From: Enterobacter pseudoroggenkampii
GTDB lineage: Bacteria > Pseudomonadota > Gammaproteobacteria > Enterobacterales > Enterobacteriaceae
Direction of reading: 5' to 3'
Length of the DNA stretch: 64,000 nt
Assembly: GCF_026420145.1 (NCBI RefSeq)
Contig: NZ_JAPMLV010000003.1
Span: forward strand, 186,001 to 250,000
Positions within the stretch are counted from its first letter, which is position 1; each line of letters starts with the position of its first letter. Below are positions 10,462 through 20,024 of the stretch, one piece after another. The translations under genes and the position numbers were made by a program. The notes below the pieces were generated by a model, which made no database searches, was not told the origin of the DNA, and saw only the letters and a program-made list of their open reading frames with translations.

Positions 10462-12411
10462 TCAGCCTTCATCCACCCAGATCCTCATTTCTCCTTCTCC
10501 CCGGTTAGCCCAGCTAAACCAGGGAATAAAGGTCAGCGTGCGGGGCTGACGTTGTACCGGCGAGCGATCGTACTGCCACAGCGCATCCGTGTCCTTCACC
10601 TGACACCCAATCCCCTCTGCCTGTATTAGCATCTTGTGCGCGAAAATCCCTTTCCCTTCAAAGACCCTGAACTCGCTGTTTTCAGGCAGAGAAAGGTGAT
10701 GCAGATTGGCGCCGTTATCGGCCTCTTCCAGGCAATAAATCAGAGGTCCGCGCTGCAGGGCGACTTTCCCCGCCTGCTGGCGGACCTGTGGGTTGCCATA
10801 CACACGGCGAACCGGCATAGGTAACCTTAGCGTAATGACGTCACCCTCCTGCCAGCTGCGGGTGAGATAAAGGTATCCACGGGAGATCTCGCCCGTTACC
10901 GCTTCTCCATTCAATGAAACGTCAGGCGCGGCACACCAGTCTGGCAGCCTCAGGGCTAGCGTATGCGTGACGGGAACAGGCGAGGTAATGTCGATTTTTA
11001 CCTGTTCATGCCACGGATAGTTACCGCTAATTCGCAGCGCCAGGGTTTCGTCGCCAACCGGTATGGCGACATCGTTGCCCACGTAAAGGTTAATAAAAAG
11101 CGCATCCTGGCGAACGGTATAAATGTAGTGCCCCAGCGACGTCAGCACGCGGGCGATATTCGGCGGGCAGCAGGCGCAGCCAAACCAGCGCTGGCGGACG
11201 GGCTTCACGTGATCGTAGATATGGTTGAACGCCAGGGTTTTCGGATGGACTTCCAGCGGGTTCACATAGAAGAAATGTTTTCCGTCCAGCGCCATTCCGC
11301 CCAGTACCGTGTTGTATAGCGCGCGCTCCATCACGTCGGCGTAGTGGCCGTCGGCCTCCATCTCCAGCATACGGCGGGCAAACATCATCAGGCCGATGGA
11401 GGCGCAGCTTTCGGCATAGACCGTATCGTTGGGCAGATCGTAATCGCTGCTGAACGCCTCGCCGCTGCTTTGCGCCCCAATCCCGCCGGTAATGTACAGC
11501 TGGCGCTGCGCCATATTTTTCCACAGCCGCAGGCAGTCCTGACGTTTACCCTCGTCATGACTCAGGCGCGCCAGATGCGCCATGCCCGCCATCAGATAGA
11601 CAAAACGCACCGCGTGTCCAGTGGCCGTTTGTTGTTCAGCAAGCGGCTGATGCGCCTGGCTGTAGGCTTTGTCTTTGACCATCCAGGCCGGGCCATAGGT
11701 GTTCCAGTACGACGTTCTGCCGCGCTTCTCGTATTCGAGATCGTAGAAGTGAGGCTGAACGCCGCGTTGCTCGATGAAATATTTCACCAGAGTGAGATAG
11801 CGGGGCTCCTGCGTGATGTCGTAAAGCCGCATCAGCGCCAGCTCGATTTCCGGATGGCCCGGATAACCGTGTAGCTGGTTCTCGCCGGGGCCAAACACGC
11901 CGTCGATATGGTCTGCCAGCCTGCACACCACCTCCAGCAGAAGGCGTTTTCCGGTGCCCTGAAAATACGCTACGCCCGCTTCTATCATATGTCCGGCACA
12001 GTACAGCTCGTGACACTCGGCCAGATTCGTCCAGCGTTCGCCCGGTGCCTTTACCGTGAAGTACGTGTTGAGATAGCCATCTTCACACTGCGCCGCCGCG
12101 ACCAGCTCAATCACCTCGTCGGCGGTTTTCTCCAGTTCAACATCAGGCTTCTGGCACAGCGACCACGCCACGGCTTCCAGCCATTTCGCCACGTCGCTGT
12201 CCTGAAATACCATGCCGTAGAATTCACCCTGTTCCAGACCCGCCGCAATGCGGAAGTTGGTGATGGCGTGGCTGGGTTCGGCTTCCGTCACGCGGTCGTT
12301 TAGCGCATCCCACTGGTAGGGGATCACCACCTCACGTACCAGACGTTGATACTGCCCGAGAAACGGGTCGTTAATTTTCAGTTTATGCAGATTGGCTTCC
12401 ATTATGGACAT
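10462..12411 (-). CDS. Glycoside hydrolase family 127 beta-L-arabinofuranosidase
   Basis: This 649-aa cytoplasmic enzyme (no signal peptide) is of the GH127/DUF1680 family, which removes beta-L-arabinofuranosyl residues from plant glycans or glycoprotein sugars. The Zn-thiolate active site typical of HypBA1 is intact: Glu334 and Cys336 in YAESCAS, and Cys414-Cys415 in GCACCPPN. ATG 12411 is chosen because it has a GAGGAG site; the frame upstream has none. It starts 10 nt after the GPH transporter gene, so import and hydrolysis are coupled. E. coli K-12 lacks this block; here it is inserted between yiaT and sgbE. Confidence 0.9.
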   Translation of the reverse strand: MSIMEANLHKLKINDPFLGQYQRLVREVVIPYQWDALNDRVTEAEPSHAITNFRIAAGLEQGEFYGMVFQDSDVAKWLEAVAWSLCQKPDVELEKTADEVIELVAAAQCEDGYLNTYFTVKAPGERWTNLAECHELYCAGHMIEAGVAYFQGTGKRLLLEVVCRLADHIDGVFGPGENQLHGYPGHPEIELALMRLYDITQEPRYLTLVKYFIEQRGVQPHFYDLEYEKRGRTSYWNTYGPAWMVKDKAYSQAHQPLAEQQTATGHAVRFVYLMAGMAHLARLSHDEGKRQDCLRLWKNMAQRQLYITGGIGAQSSGEAFSSDYDLPNDTVYAESCASIGLMMFARRMLEMEADGHYADVMERALYNTVLGGMALDGKHFFYVNPLEVHPKTLAFNHIYDHVKPVRQRWFGCACCPPNIARVLTSLGHYIYTVRQDALFINLYVGNDVAIPVGDETLALRISGNYPWHEQVKIDITSPVPVTHTLALRLPDWCAAPDVSLNGEAVTGEISRGYLYLTRSWQEGDVITLRLPMPVRRVYGNPQVRQQAGKVALQRGPLIYCLEEADNGANLHHLSLPENSEFRVFEGKGIFAHKMLIQAEGIGCQVKDTDALWQYDRSPVQRQPRTLTFIPWFSWANRGEGEMRIWVDEG

Positions 12412-12421
12412 CGTGTTCTCC

Positions 12422-13822
12422 TCAGGAGGGTACGTGACGCTGGCGCAGGTTGGTAGCAATGCGCGACATCATAGGGTTGTTGAGTCTGCACCAGCGGATA
12501 GAGACGGCCAGCAGCAGATGGAAAAGGGCGGGGAGCAGCGTCTCCATGGCGGTGATGCCCTGCAGCGAAGCAGGCGTCTGGTTGCCCGCACCGGGCTGGT
12601 AGGCCACGGCGATAAACACCAGGCTGATGATCCCGGCGCTGGAGGCCCACGCGAGCTTGATGAAAAACAGGTTGAAGGCGAAGTTCATGCCCGACGAACG
12701 CACCCCGGTTTTCCACTCGCCATAGTCGTCGGCAAAGGCCATCAGCGAGAAGTGCAGCGGCAGGGTAAACCCGAGAATGACGCCGTTGCTCAAAATGACG
12801 ATTAGCCACAGCGTCTGGTGCGCCGGGCCGCCAGGCAGGAACCACATTCCCACCGCGAGCGCGGCGAGCGCCAGGTTGGTGTAGTAATAGAGTTTGACGG
12901 TATCAATACGGCGCGACAGCGGGCTGACGATGACCGCCCCCAGAATGGCCGCAAAGGTCACCATGGTGAAAAACAGCGAGGTATAGGCGGTACTGCCCTG
13001 CAGCACATATGTGATGAAGTACATATACCCGCCGCCGCGAATGTTGAAGACGTTAATCAGCAGAAATGACATCACCAGCATCAGCAGCAGCTGATCGTTT
13101 TTACGCAGACCGGCCAGATGCTCGCGCAGGGTAAATTTCCCCATCAGCGCCAGCGGAACACGCTCGCGTACCCAGAAGAAGCAGCACAGGAACATCACCA
13201 CCGCGATGGCGCACAGCACCCCGACGCCAAGCTGATACCCTTTCGCGGCATCTCCCTGGCCTAACTCCGCGACCAGCCACGGCAGGCCCACGGAGACCAA
13301 AAACCCCGCCACGCCGCAGAGCACAAAGCGCCATGACTGGCAGGAGATCACCTCATTGTGACGGGTGGTCATGGTGTTAATCAGCGCGCAGTAGGGAACG
13401 TTGATGGCGGTATAGCCGACGGACAGCAGCAGATAGGTCCCGAATGCCCAGGCGATTTTCACGCCCATGCTGGCTTCCGGAACGGTGAAGGTCAGCACGC
13501 CGATAACTCCGATCGGGAAGGCGACCCACAGCTGCCACGGACGAAAGCGCCCCCAGCGGCTTTGCGTGCGGTCGGCAATAATGCCCATTACCGGGTCGGA
13601 AATGGCGTCAAATACGCGCAAGGCAATAAACAACGTGCCCACGAGCGCAGGGGTCAGGCCAAAGACATCAGTATAGAAAAAGGTCAGAAAATTCATGATC
13701 AGGCAGGTAATCACCGTCCCGCCCGCGTCGCCCAGGCCGTAGCCAATTTTTTCGCGCACGGACAAGTGGCTATCTGTTGCCCCTTGTGTCACGTCTGATT
13801 CTGTAATCGGTGTGGAAGTCAT
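12422..13822 (-). CDS. GPH-family (glycoside-pentoside-hexuronide) sugar:cation symporter
   Basis: This 466-aa inner-membrane carrier has about 12 hydrophobic segments and the GPH (MelB/XynB/YicJ-like) pattern, including GYGLGDAGG near the N-terminus, [15 protein letters not shown] and [14 protein letters not shown]. Its position directly before the GH127 gene suggests that it imports an arabinofuranose-containing oligosaccharide. A GAGGAG ribosome site precedes the ATG at 13822. It is divergent from an AraC-type regulator, the likely activator. The substrate is inferred from context only. Confidence 0.9.
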   Translation of the reverse strand: MTSTPITESDVTQGATDSHLSVREKIGYGLGDAGGTVITCLIMNFLTFFYTDVFGLTPALVGTLFIALRVFDAISDPVMGIIADRTQSRWGRFRPWQLWVAFPIGVIGVLTFTVPEASMGVKIAWAFGTYLLLSVGYTAINVPYCALINTMTTRHNEVISCQSWRFVLCGVAGFLVSVGLPWLVAELGQGDAAKGYQLGVGVLCAIAVVMFLCCFFWVRERVPLALMGKFTLREHLAGLRKNDQLLLMLVMSFLLINVFNIRGGGYMYFITYVLQGSTAYTSLFFTMVTFAAILGAVIVSPLSRRIDTVKLYYYTNLALAALAVGMWFLPGGPAHQTLWLIVILSNGVILGFTLPLHFSLMAFADDYGEWKTGVRSSGMNFAFNLFFIKLAWASSAGIISLVFIAVAYQPGAGNQTPASLQGITAMETLLPALFHLLLAVSIRWCRLNNPMMSRIATNLRQRHVPS

Positions 13823-13932
13823 GAAGTAACTCCTCGGTAATCGAATTTATTATCGTATTTGTGCAAGGTACACATTTATTCTGCACCGAACGGAAAGGCC
13901 AACAAGGGAAGGGAAAAGTATAAAAAGATGAC

Positions 13933-13965
13933 GATTCCGACCTGATGATAAAAATGTGATTCCGA
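13933..13965. promoter_or_regulatory. Direct repeat, candidate AraC-type operator
   Basis: GATTCCGA occurs twice in direct orientation, 25 bp apart (13933-13940 and 13958-13965), in the 225-bp divergent gap between the transporter gene and the AraC-type gene. Direct half-sites are usual for AraC activators, though 21 bp is the more common period. Binding is inferred. Confidence 0.45.
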
Positions 13966-14047
13966 TCGGACAGTTATTCGAATATTGATTAATAATCAAA
14001 GCGTAAGTTGAATATCAACGGCAATAAAAGCGGAATGGTGAATATCC

Positions 14048-14857
14048 ATGCTTGAATTATCCATAGCGCTTCCGATTAAGGTCCAAAATGGCGGGTTATT
14101 TATCTCCCGGGGCGTGGGCCGCCACCCTGCGCGAAAATTAACGTCGTGGGAGATTATTTTTGTCGAAAAAGGGACATTAACGATCCAGGAAGAAAGCACG
14201 TTATTTGAGGTAAAAGCAGGAGAGAGTTTGCTGCTTTGGCCAGACCGACGCCATGTGGGCGTGGGCGACTTTCCGGCCGATCTTAAATTTTACTGGCTGC
14301 ATTTTGAGGTTGAGCATCATCCGCACCGGTTGCCCAATCTGGCAATCGAACAACACTGCCGCGTGAGGGATGCACAGTATGTAATTTCTCTTTTTCGCCA
14401 GTTCCTGAGCGAGCAGGAGAAATTACAGCGAAGCGTGGCGCTGGAAATCATTTTATTACTGATTTTGCAGCAAATTTCTATTTCATCAGGCTATGAAGAT
14501 AACGCAGATGAAGCCGGTGCGGCAATGGCGTGGAAGGCGAAACAGCTTATTCGCACGCAGTTTCATTTACCGCTTTCTACCTCGCAGCTGGCAAAAGCGT
14601 TGCACTGCAATGCCGATTATCTCGGGCGCGTATTTCGCAGGACGTTCCATTTAACCCTGACGGAGGCGATACATCGCCAGCGCGTCAGGGCGGCGGAAAA
14701 GCTGTTGCTGGATGGTTCTGCCTCGCTTACCGAAGTGGCAACCCGCTGCGGCTTTAATGACGTGGGCTATTTCCGGCAAATCTTTTCGAAGCATACCGGG
14801 CTAACACCCGCCGTCTGGAAACGGCGGTACTGTAAAGAGCATATCAATTCCGGCTGA
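14048..14857 (+). CDS. AraC-family regulator of the GH127/GPH sugar block
   Basis: This 269-aa protein has an N-terminal cupin-like sensor (GESLLLWPDRRHVGVG, about 58-75) and a C-terminal AraC/XylS double helix-turn-helix (about 165-265; STSQLAKALHCNADYLGRVF and SLTEVATRCGFNDVGYFRQIF). It is divergent from the GPH and GH127 genes and is therefore their likely local activator. Its stop (14857) abuts the stop of the convergent sgbE (14858) with no spacer. The ligand is unknown, but probably a pentose or arabinobiose. Confidence 0.9.
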   Translation: MLELSIALPIKVQNGGLFISRGVGRHPARKLTSWEIIFVEKGTLTIQEESTLFEVKAGESLLLWPDRRHVGVGDFPADLKFYWLHFEVEHHPHRLPNLAIEQHCRVRDAQYVISLFRQFLSEQEKLQRSVALEIILLLILQQISISSGYEDNADEAGAAMAWKAKQLIRTQFHLPLSTSQLAKALHCNADYLGRVFRRTFHLTLTEAIHRQRVRAAEKLLLDGSASLTEVATRCGFNDVGYFRQIFSKHTGLTPAVWKRRYCKEHINSG

Positions 14858-15553
14858 TCACTGGCCGTAATAGGCATTCACCCCGTGCTTGCGCAGATAA
14901 TGCTTGTCGAGCAACTCCTGTTGCATAACCGGAAGCTGTGGCGCGAGCTGGCGAGAGAACAGGCCCATATAGGCGCACTCTTCCAGCACGACGGCATTGT
15001 GGACCGCATCGGCAGCGTCTTTACCCCAGGCGAACGGGCCGTGGGAGTGGACCAGCACCGCCGGGATCTGCATCGGGCTGAGATCGCGCTCCTCGAAGGT
15101 TTTGATGATCACTTCACCCGTCTGATATTCGTATTCTCCGGCAATCTCTGCCGCGGTCATCAGGCGCGTGCAGGGGATCGCCCCGTAGAAATAGTCCGCG
15201 TGCGTTGTGCCCCAGGCGGGTAAATCCTGTCCCGCCTGTGACCAGATGGTGGCGTGGCGGGAGTGGGTATGCACGATGCCGCCAATCTCCGGATAACGAC
15301 GGTACAGCGCAAGATGGGTGGGCGTGTCTGAAGAGGGTTTTTTATTTCCCTCGACCACTTCGCCGGTAGCGATATTCACCACCACCATATCCTCCGCCGT
15401 CATCACGTCGTACTCCACGCCGGAGGGCTTAATCACCATCATGCCGCTTTCACGGTCAACCGCGCTGACGTTGCCCCAGGTGAACGTCACCAGCTGGTGG
15501 GCGGGCAACGCCAGGTTTGCTGCCAGTACCTCGGCTTTGAGTTCGTCTAGCAT
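14858..15553 (-). CDS. sgbE: L-ribulose-5-phosphate 4-epimerase SgbE
   Basis: This 231-aa class II aldolase-family epimerase converts L-ribulose 5-phosphate to D-xylulose 5-phosphate, the last step of the pathway. Zn-binding histidines are visible in VHTHSRHA (about 94-100) and [12 protein letters not shown] (His about 171); GTTHADYF carries the conserved Asp. It is the last gene of the eight-gene yiaK operon and overlaps sgbU by 7 nt. UlaF and AraD are paralogues; the context fixes it as SgbE (YiaS). Confidence 0.95.
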   Translation of the reverse strand: MLDELKAEVLAANLALPAHQLVTFTWGNVSAVDRESGMMVIKPSGVEYDVMTAEDMVVVNIATGEVVEGNKKPSSDTPTHLALYRRYPEIGGIVHTHSRHATIWSQAGQDLPAWGTTHADYFYGAIPCTRLMTAAEIAGEYEYQTGEVIIKTFEERDLSPMQIPAVLVHSHGPFAWGKDAADAVHNAVVLEECAYMGLFSRQLAPQLPVMQQELLDKHYLRKHGVNAYYGQ

Positions 15554-16407
15554 GTCATGCCTCCTTCCTGCATACGGGCTTCAATCCAGCGGCGCGCCTG
15601 GATAATCTCCAGCACCGGCTCTTTTGCTTTTTCAGTCCACATCTCAATCAGAAACGCGCCGCGATAGTTCAGTTGATTCAGCGTGTTAAACACGCCGACA
15701 AAATCGACGCAGCCCTCGCCAAACGGCACGTCGCGGAACTGCCCGGGGCTTTGCGCGGTGACGGGCTGGGTGTCTTTTAGGTGAATAGCCGCAATGCGGT
15801 CAATGCCCAGCGTCAGCTCGGCGGTGACGTCGTTGCCCCACGCGCTCAGGTTGCCAACGTCCGGATAAACGCTGAACCACGGTGAGGCAAGCATGTCGTC
15901 CCACTTTTTCCATTTGCTGATGGAGTTCATAAACGCGGTATCCATGATTTCCACCGCCAGCATCACCTGCGCGGCGGCGGCCTGCTCTACCGCCCACGCC
16001 AGCCCGTCGGCAAAGCGCTGCTGCGTGCCTTCGTCGTGCTCTTCGTAGTACACGTCATAACCCGCAAGCTGGATGGTGCGAATGCCTAAGTCACGCGCCA
16101 GCCTGATGGCTTTGGTCATGATTTCGCGGGCGCGTAGGCGCACGGTTTCATCGCGGCTGCCAAACGGGAAGCGACGGTGGGCAGACAGGCACATGGACGG
16201 GATAGACACCCCGGTTTCCAGCATCGCTTCAACCAGAGAGGCGCGCTGCGCGGTGCGCCAGTCGAGGCGCGATAATCGCTCGTCGGTTTCATCGACCGAC
16301 ATCTCGACAAAATCGAACCCGCAGCTTTTCGCCAGTACCAGCCGCTCGGGCCAGGAGAGATCTTTTGGCAGCGCTTTTTCGTAAATCCCTAACGGATGCT
16401 GACGCAT
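15547..16407 (-). CDS. sgbU: L-xylulose-5-phosphate 3-epimerase SgbU
   Basis: This 286-aa TIM-barrel enzyme of the AP-endonuclease-2 superfamily epimerises L-xylulose 5-phosphate to L-ribulose 5-phosphate. Metal-binding glutamate and aspartate positions are seen in [10 protein letters not shown] (about 150), [17 protein letters not shown] and FLIEMWTEK. It lies between sgbH (2-nt gap) and sgbE (7-nt overlap), the order found in E. coli and Klebsiella. In the Klebsiella naming it is yiaR. Confidence 0.95.
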   Translation of the reverse strand: MRQHPLGIYEKALPKDLSWPERLVLAKSCGFDFVEMSVDETDERLSRLDWRTAQRASLVEAMLETGVSIPSMCLSAHRRFPFGSRDETVRLRAREIMTKAIRLARDLGIRTIQLAGYDVYYEEHDEGTQQRFADGLAWAVEQAAAAQVMLAVEIMDTAFMNSISKWKKWDDMLASPWFSVYPDVGNLSAWGNDVTAELTLGIDRIAAIHLKDTQPVTAQSPGQFRDVPFGEGCVDFVGVFNTLNQLNYRGAFLIEMWTEKAKEPVLEIIQARRWIEARMQEGGMTC

Positions 16408-16409
16408 GG

Positions 16410-17063
16410 TTACGCTCCCCAGATGTCGCGAATGTGCGAATGGAATGCCTGCGCCACCTGCGGCGGATTTTCTGCTCCAGCCAGCGCGCGCCCGGCAATA
16501 AAGGCTTTAACGTTGATCTGCTTAAACAGCGGCAGGTCGGCGGGGGTGATGCCGCCGGTAATCGAAAGCTGTAAACCGATGTCGGAGAGCGCTTTCATTT
16601 TCGCGAGATCCGCTTCGCCCCACTGCTGACCGCTCGCCTGTGCGTCGCGCCCGCGGTGGTAGATTGCCTGTTTCACGCCGACGCGATGCCATGCGCGCGC
16701 GTCGTCCAGCGTCCAGTTACCAAAGAGCTCCATCTGGATTTCACCTCCGCAGCGCAGGGCCACCTCGTGGCCTCGTTCAACGGTTGCCAGCGGGGCGGCA
16801 CAGATGATGGTCATCCAGTTCGCGCCCGCGCCAAACGCCTGTTCTGCCAGCGTTTCTCCGGCGTCGGCCACTTTCCAGTCCGCAACGATGATTTTATCCG
16901 GACACTGCTCGCGCAGGGCGCGCACGGCGTTTAGCCCTTCGGTCAGGCACAAAATGGTGCCCGCTTCGACGATATCAACGTGATCGGCAAGCGTCGCGAC
17001 GTCACGCTGCGCGGCCTGAAGAGAGGTATGGTCGAGCGCCAGCTGCAGTAATGGTCGGCTCAT
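16410..17063 (-). CDS. sgbH: 3-keto-L-gulonate-6-phosphate decarboxylase SgbH
   Basis: This 217-aa TIM-barrel member of the OMP-decarboxylase superfamily decarboxylates 3-keto-L-gulonate 6-phosphate to L-xylulose 5-phosphate. The DxKxxD signature is present as DWKVAD (about 62-67), and the phosphate-binding end is in SITGGITP. The start overlaps the lyxK stop by 4 nt. It receives its substrate from LyxK and passes the product to SgbU. It corresponds to yiaQ in the Klebsiella ascorbate operon. Confidence 0.95.
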   Translation of the reverse strand: MSRPLLQLALDHTSLQAAQRDVATLADHVDIVEAGTILCLTEGLNAVRALREQCPDKIIVADWKVADAGETLAEQAFGAGANWMTIICAAPLATVERGHEVALRCGGEIQMELFGNWTLDDARAWHRVGVKQAIYHRGRDAQASGQQWGEADLAKMKALSDIGLQLSITGGITPADLPLFKQINVKAFIAGRALAGAENPPQVAQAFHSHIRDIWGA

Positions 17064-18571
17064 AGGTTGTTCTCCTTAACTCGGGCGTGATAGCCCTGTA
17101 GTGCTGAAATCAGTAGCTGATAGCGGTGATATTTGCGCTGATAGGCCGCATGGGCGCGCATGTCGGGCTCGATGACCCGGATGTCATGTTTGAGCGCGCG
17201 CTGCGCTGAGTGGAAGTCGGTGAACACACCGGTGCCCACCATCGCCGCCAGCGCCGCGCCGGAGCAGCCTGTCTCTTCCACCTGCGGCAGCTCAATCGCC
17301 AGCCCGCTGACGTCCGCGAGCATTTGCATCCACACGTCCGAATGGGTCGGGCCACCCGTCACGCGCAGCGCCTGCACCTGAGAAAAGCGCTCAAGCATGC
17401 GGTTGAGGTGGGTCATGTGGCAGAACACCACGCCCTCATAAACCGCCTGTAGCAGGTGCGCGCGGGTGTGTAGCGCCTGCATCCCGTAGAAGCCGCTGGT
17501 CATCTCCAGCCCGGCGTTGCTGCCGTAGAGGAACGGCAGGAAGTACACATCGCTTTCGGCTTTCGGCAGGCTGGCGACGGCGTGGTTGATCTCGCTGAAC
17601 GACATGTCACCCCACTGTGCGGTGAGCCACTCAAGGTTGCCGGACGAGGTGGGGCTGGCTTCGTGAACGATATACTGCTGCGGATGCACGTAGCGGCCAT
17701 AGACGTACGGGAAGGGTTCGCTGTCGCGAAGCGTACTGGCGATACCGCTGGTGACGGCCCAGGTGCCCATCACGGCGTTCAGCGTGTGCTCGTCCTGCAG
17801 TCCGGCGCAGAGCGCGGTGGAAACCACATCAAACAGTCCACCCACGACGGGCGTGCCCGCCGCGAGACCGGTAAGGGTGGCTGCCTGAGCGGTGATTTCC
17901 CCGCAGATTTCTGCTGAACCGACAATCGGCGGCAGGGCGCCGTCAATCTCGCTGATACCGAGCCAGCGCGTAAGCTGTGGGTCGTATTTCCCGGTATTCA
18001 TGTTGTAGAGATTGGACTCGGAGATGTTGCTCTCTTCGCAGCCCTTCACGCCGGTCAGGCACCAGCGCAGATAGTCGTGCGCCATCATTACGCTACCAAT
18101 CTGCTGATAGCGCTGCGGCTCATTCTCTTTGACCCAGCGCAGAAGCGAGGCCGGGTGCCCGGTCCACAGCGTCTGGCGCGTATGCGGGTAGAGTTTTTCG
18201 GGAATGCCATCCTGCTGCCAGCGCTGCACAATCTCCAGCGCACGGCGATCGGAGGAGAGGATGGCGTTACCCAGCGGTTGGTCCTGTTTATCTAGCAGAA
18301 ACAGTCCCTTGCCTTGAGCAGAAATGCCGACGCCTTTAATCCGGTTGCCGTTTACGCCTGAATGTTTGAGCAACGCGGTGACGGTTGCATGGCAGTGCTG
18401 CCACAACTCATGCATATCCCGCTCGGCGTAGCCCGCTCGCGGGCTGAGCGTGGCAACGGAGCGACGTTCGATACAGACTTCCTTGCCCTGGCTGTTGTAT
18501 AAACCGGCTTTCAGATAAGTACCGCCACAATCGATACCCAGCCAGAAGGGCTCTTTTTCACTCATCTTCAT
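17060..18571 (-). CDS. lyxK: FGGY sugar kinase LyxK (L-xylulose/3-keto-L-gulonate kinase)
   Basis: This FGGY-family kinase of about 503 aa phosphorylates 3-keto-L-gulonate (or L-xylulose) with ATP. The N-terminal nucleotide-binding motif is GIDCGGTYLKAG, and the second domain carries VTGGPTHSDVWMQMLADV. The open frame runs to 18661 through a repeat, but that part translates the dispersed palindrome and is not protein-like, so ATG 18571 (or 18565, MSEKEP) is preferred. It overlaps sgbH by 4 nt. A REP plus a second palindrome separate it from the upstream carrier gene inside the same operon. Confidence 0.93.
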   Translation of the reverse strand: MKMSEKEPFWLGIDCGGTYLKAGLYNSQGKEVCIERRSVATLSPRAGYAERDMHELWQHCHATVTALLKHSGVNGNRIKGVGISAQGKGLFLLDKQDQPLGNAILSSDRRALEIVQRWQQDGIPEKLYPHTRQTLWTGHPASLLRWVKENEPQRYQQIGSVMMAHDYLRWCLTGVKGCEESNISESNLYNMNTGKYDPQLTRWLGISEIDGALPPIVGSAEICGEITAQAATLTGLAAGTPVVGGLFDVVSTALCAGLQDEHTLNAVMGTWAVTSGIASTLRDSEPFPYVYGRYVHPQQYIVHEASPTSSGNLEWLTAQWGDMSFSEINHAVASLPKAESDVYFLPFLYGSNAGLEMTSGFYGMQALHTRAHLLQAVYEGVVFCHMTHLNRMLERFSQVQALRVTGGPTHSDVWMQMLADVSGLAIELPQVEETGCSGAALAAMVGTGVFTDFHSAQRALKHDIRVIEPDMRAHAAYQRKYHRYQLLISALQGYHARVKENNL

Positions 18572-18581
18572 CTCACTTATT

Positions 18582-18613
18582 CGCCGGGTGACGCTTCGCT
18601 TACCCGGCCTACG
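18582..18613. repeat. REP-like palindrome inside the yiaK operon
   Basis: GCCGGGTGACGCTTCGCTTACCCGGC is an E. coli-type REP (BIME) unit in the gap between the MFS carrier gene and lyxK. It adjoins a second palindrome at 18624. Confidence 0.8.
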
Positions 18614-18623
18614 GTTCGGTTTT

Positions 18624-18664
18624 CTCCCTCTCCCCGTGGGAGAGGGCTGGGGTGAGGGCATCAG
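18624..18664. repeat. Dispersed CCCTCTCCC palindrome, copy 3
   Basis: CTCCCTCTCCCC-GT-GGGAGAGGG is followed by CTGGGGTGAGGGCATCAGG, and it reaches the stop codon of the MFS carrier gene. With the REP at 18582 it forms a double structure between two cistrons of one operon, a place where mRNA processing or partial termination could lower expression of lyxK-sgbHUE. Confidence 0.8.
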
Positions 18665-19980
18665 GCCGCACGTTTATGTGGAGTCACCGTGGGATTGGGC
18701 TCTGCGCCGGCATCGCATTTCGCCGGTAACAGCAGAGCCAGCAGCGACGCCAGCGCCAGAGAAACGGCCAGGCAGTAAACGCCCGCATCTTTGCTGTACA
18801 GGGTGATAAGCACCCCAACCGCATATGGGCCACAGAAGCCACCGAGGTTGCCCAGGGCGTTGATCACGCCTCGCGCGCCGCCCGCCATCTCAGCGCTGAA
18901 CAGTCGCGCCGGAATGGTCCAGAACACGCCCGCGGCGGATTGCAGGAAGAACCCGCAGCCCACCAGTGCGGCATAGGCCAGCCAGGTACTCTCCTTCAGC
19001 GCCACGGAAAGGAACATGCAGAGCGCGAAGCCAATCAACGGCAGGGAGACAAACAGCTTGCGCTTGCCGGTGCGGTCAGAGAGCGTGGAGAACAGGAACA
19101 TGCCCGCAATGGCCCCGATGTAAGGCAGGATGGCGAGCATGCCCACCTGACCGATGCTGGTGTGCGTCAGCTCTTTCAGGATGGTCGGCAGCCAGAGCGT
19201 GTAGCCGTAAATCCCGGTCTGATAGAAGAAGTTCAGGGCGATCAGTTGCCACATGGTTTTGTCGGACAGCACTGCGCTGAGTGACGCGTTTTTCACCTCT
19301 TTGCCAGCGATGGCCTGCTGCTCCGCCGCCAGCGTTTGCACCAGATAGTTTTTCTCCGCCTCTGAAATCCAGCGCGCTTCCTGCGGCCGGTCGTACACGG
19401 TGAACGCCCACAGCACCAGCACAACGACGGACATTAAACCTTCAATGATGAACAGCCAGCGCCAGTCGAGCGCGGTGATGATCCAGCCCGACAGCGGGGC
19501 GGTGATGATCCCGGCGATGGGCACGAACATGATCACAATCGCGTTGGCGCGACCGCGTTCGGCATCCGGGAACCAGTTGCTGATCATGGTGAGCACAACG
19601 GGCAGCATCCCGCCTTCCGCCACGCCGAGTAAGAAGCGCAGCACCAGCAGCTGGTACTGATTCGTCACGAGACCCGTAAGCACCGAGATTACCGCCCAGG
19701 CGACCAGTGACCAGCCGATAAATTTCTTGCCGCTACCGTGCACCGCAATCTTGCCGCCGGGTACCTGCAGGAACAGATAGCCGATAAAGAAGATCCCGCC
19801 CGCCAGGCCTGCCATTGTTGCGGTAATACCTAATTCTTCATCCATACCACCCGGCATCGCAAATGCGATATTCACGCGGTCCATATATGAAATAATGCAG
19901 GCGATAAGAATGGGAGGAATGATTCTTAGCCAGCGCTGGCGCGGAATGTCCGCATGTAGAGCATGAGTAGAAATATTCAT
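18661..19980 (-). CDS. yiaX2: MFS carrier of the ascorbate/diketogulonate operon (YiaX2-like)
   Basis: This 439-aa major facilitator of the anion:cation symporter (ACS) type has about 12 membrane segments; the MFS loop motif is MDRVNIAFAMPGGMDEELG in the first loop and DRTGKRKLF in the middle loop. It occupies the place of the TRAP genes yiaMNO of E. coli. The Klebsiella yiaKLX1X2PQRS operon, used for aerobic L-ascorbate growth, has an MFS gene (X2) at exactly this point; the symbol rests on that order. GAGAG precedes the ATG at 19980. The substrate is inferred as L-ascorbate or 2,3-diketo-L-gulonate. Confidence 0.85.
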   Translation of the reverse strand: MNISTHALHADIPRQRWLRIIPPILIACIISYMDRVNIAFAMPGGMDEELGITATMAGLAGGIFFIGYLFLQVPGGKIAVHGSGKKFIGWSLVAWAVISVLTGLVTNQYQLLVLRFLLGVAEGGMLPVVLTMISNWFPDAERGRANAIVIMFVPIAGIITAPLSGWIITALDWRWLFIIEGLMSVVVLVLWAFTVYDRPQEARWISEAEKNYLVQTLAAEQQAIAGKEVKNASLSAVLSDKTMWQLIALNFFYQTGIYGYTLWLPTILKELTHTSIGQVGMLAILPYIGAIAGMFLFSTLSDRTGKRKLFVSLPLIGFALCMFLSVALKESTWLAYAALVGCGFFLQSAAGVFWTIPARLFSAEMAGGARGVINALGNLGGFCGPYAVGVLITLYSKDAGVYCLAVSLALASLLALLLPAKCDAGAEPNPTVTPHKRAA

Positions 19981-20024
19981 AGTTAATCTCTCAGTAAGGT
20001 AACCGGAATAAAATTTTCTTATTG

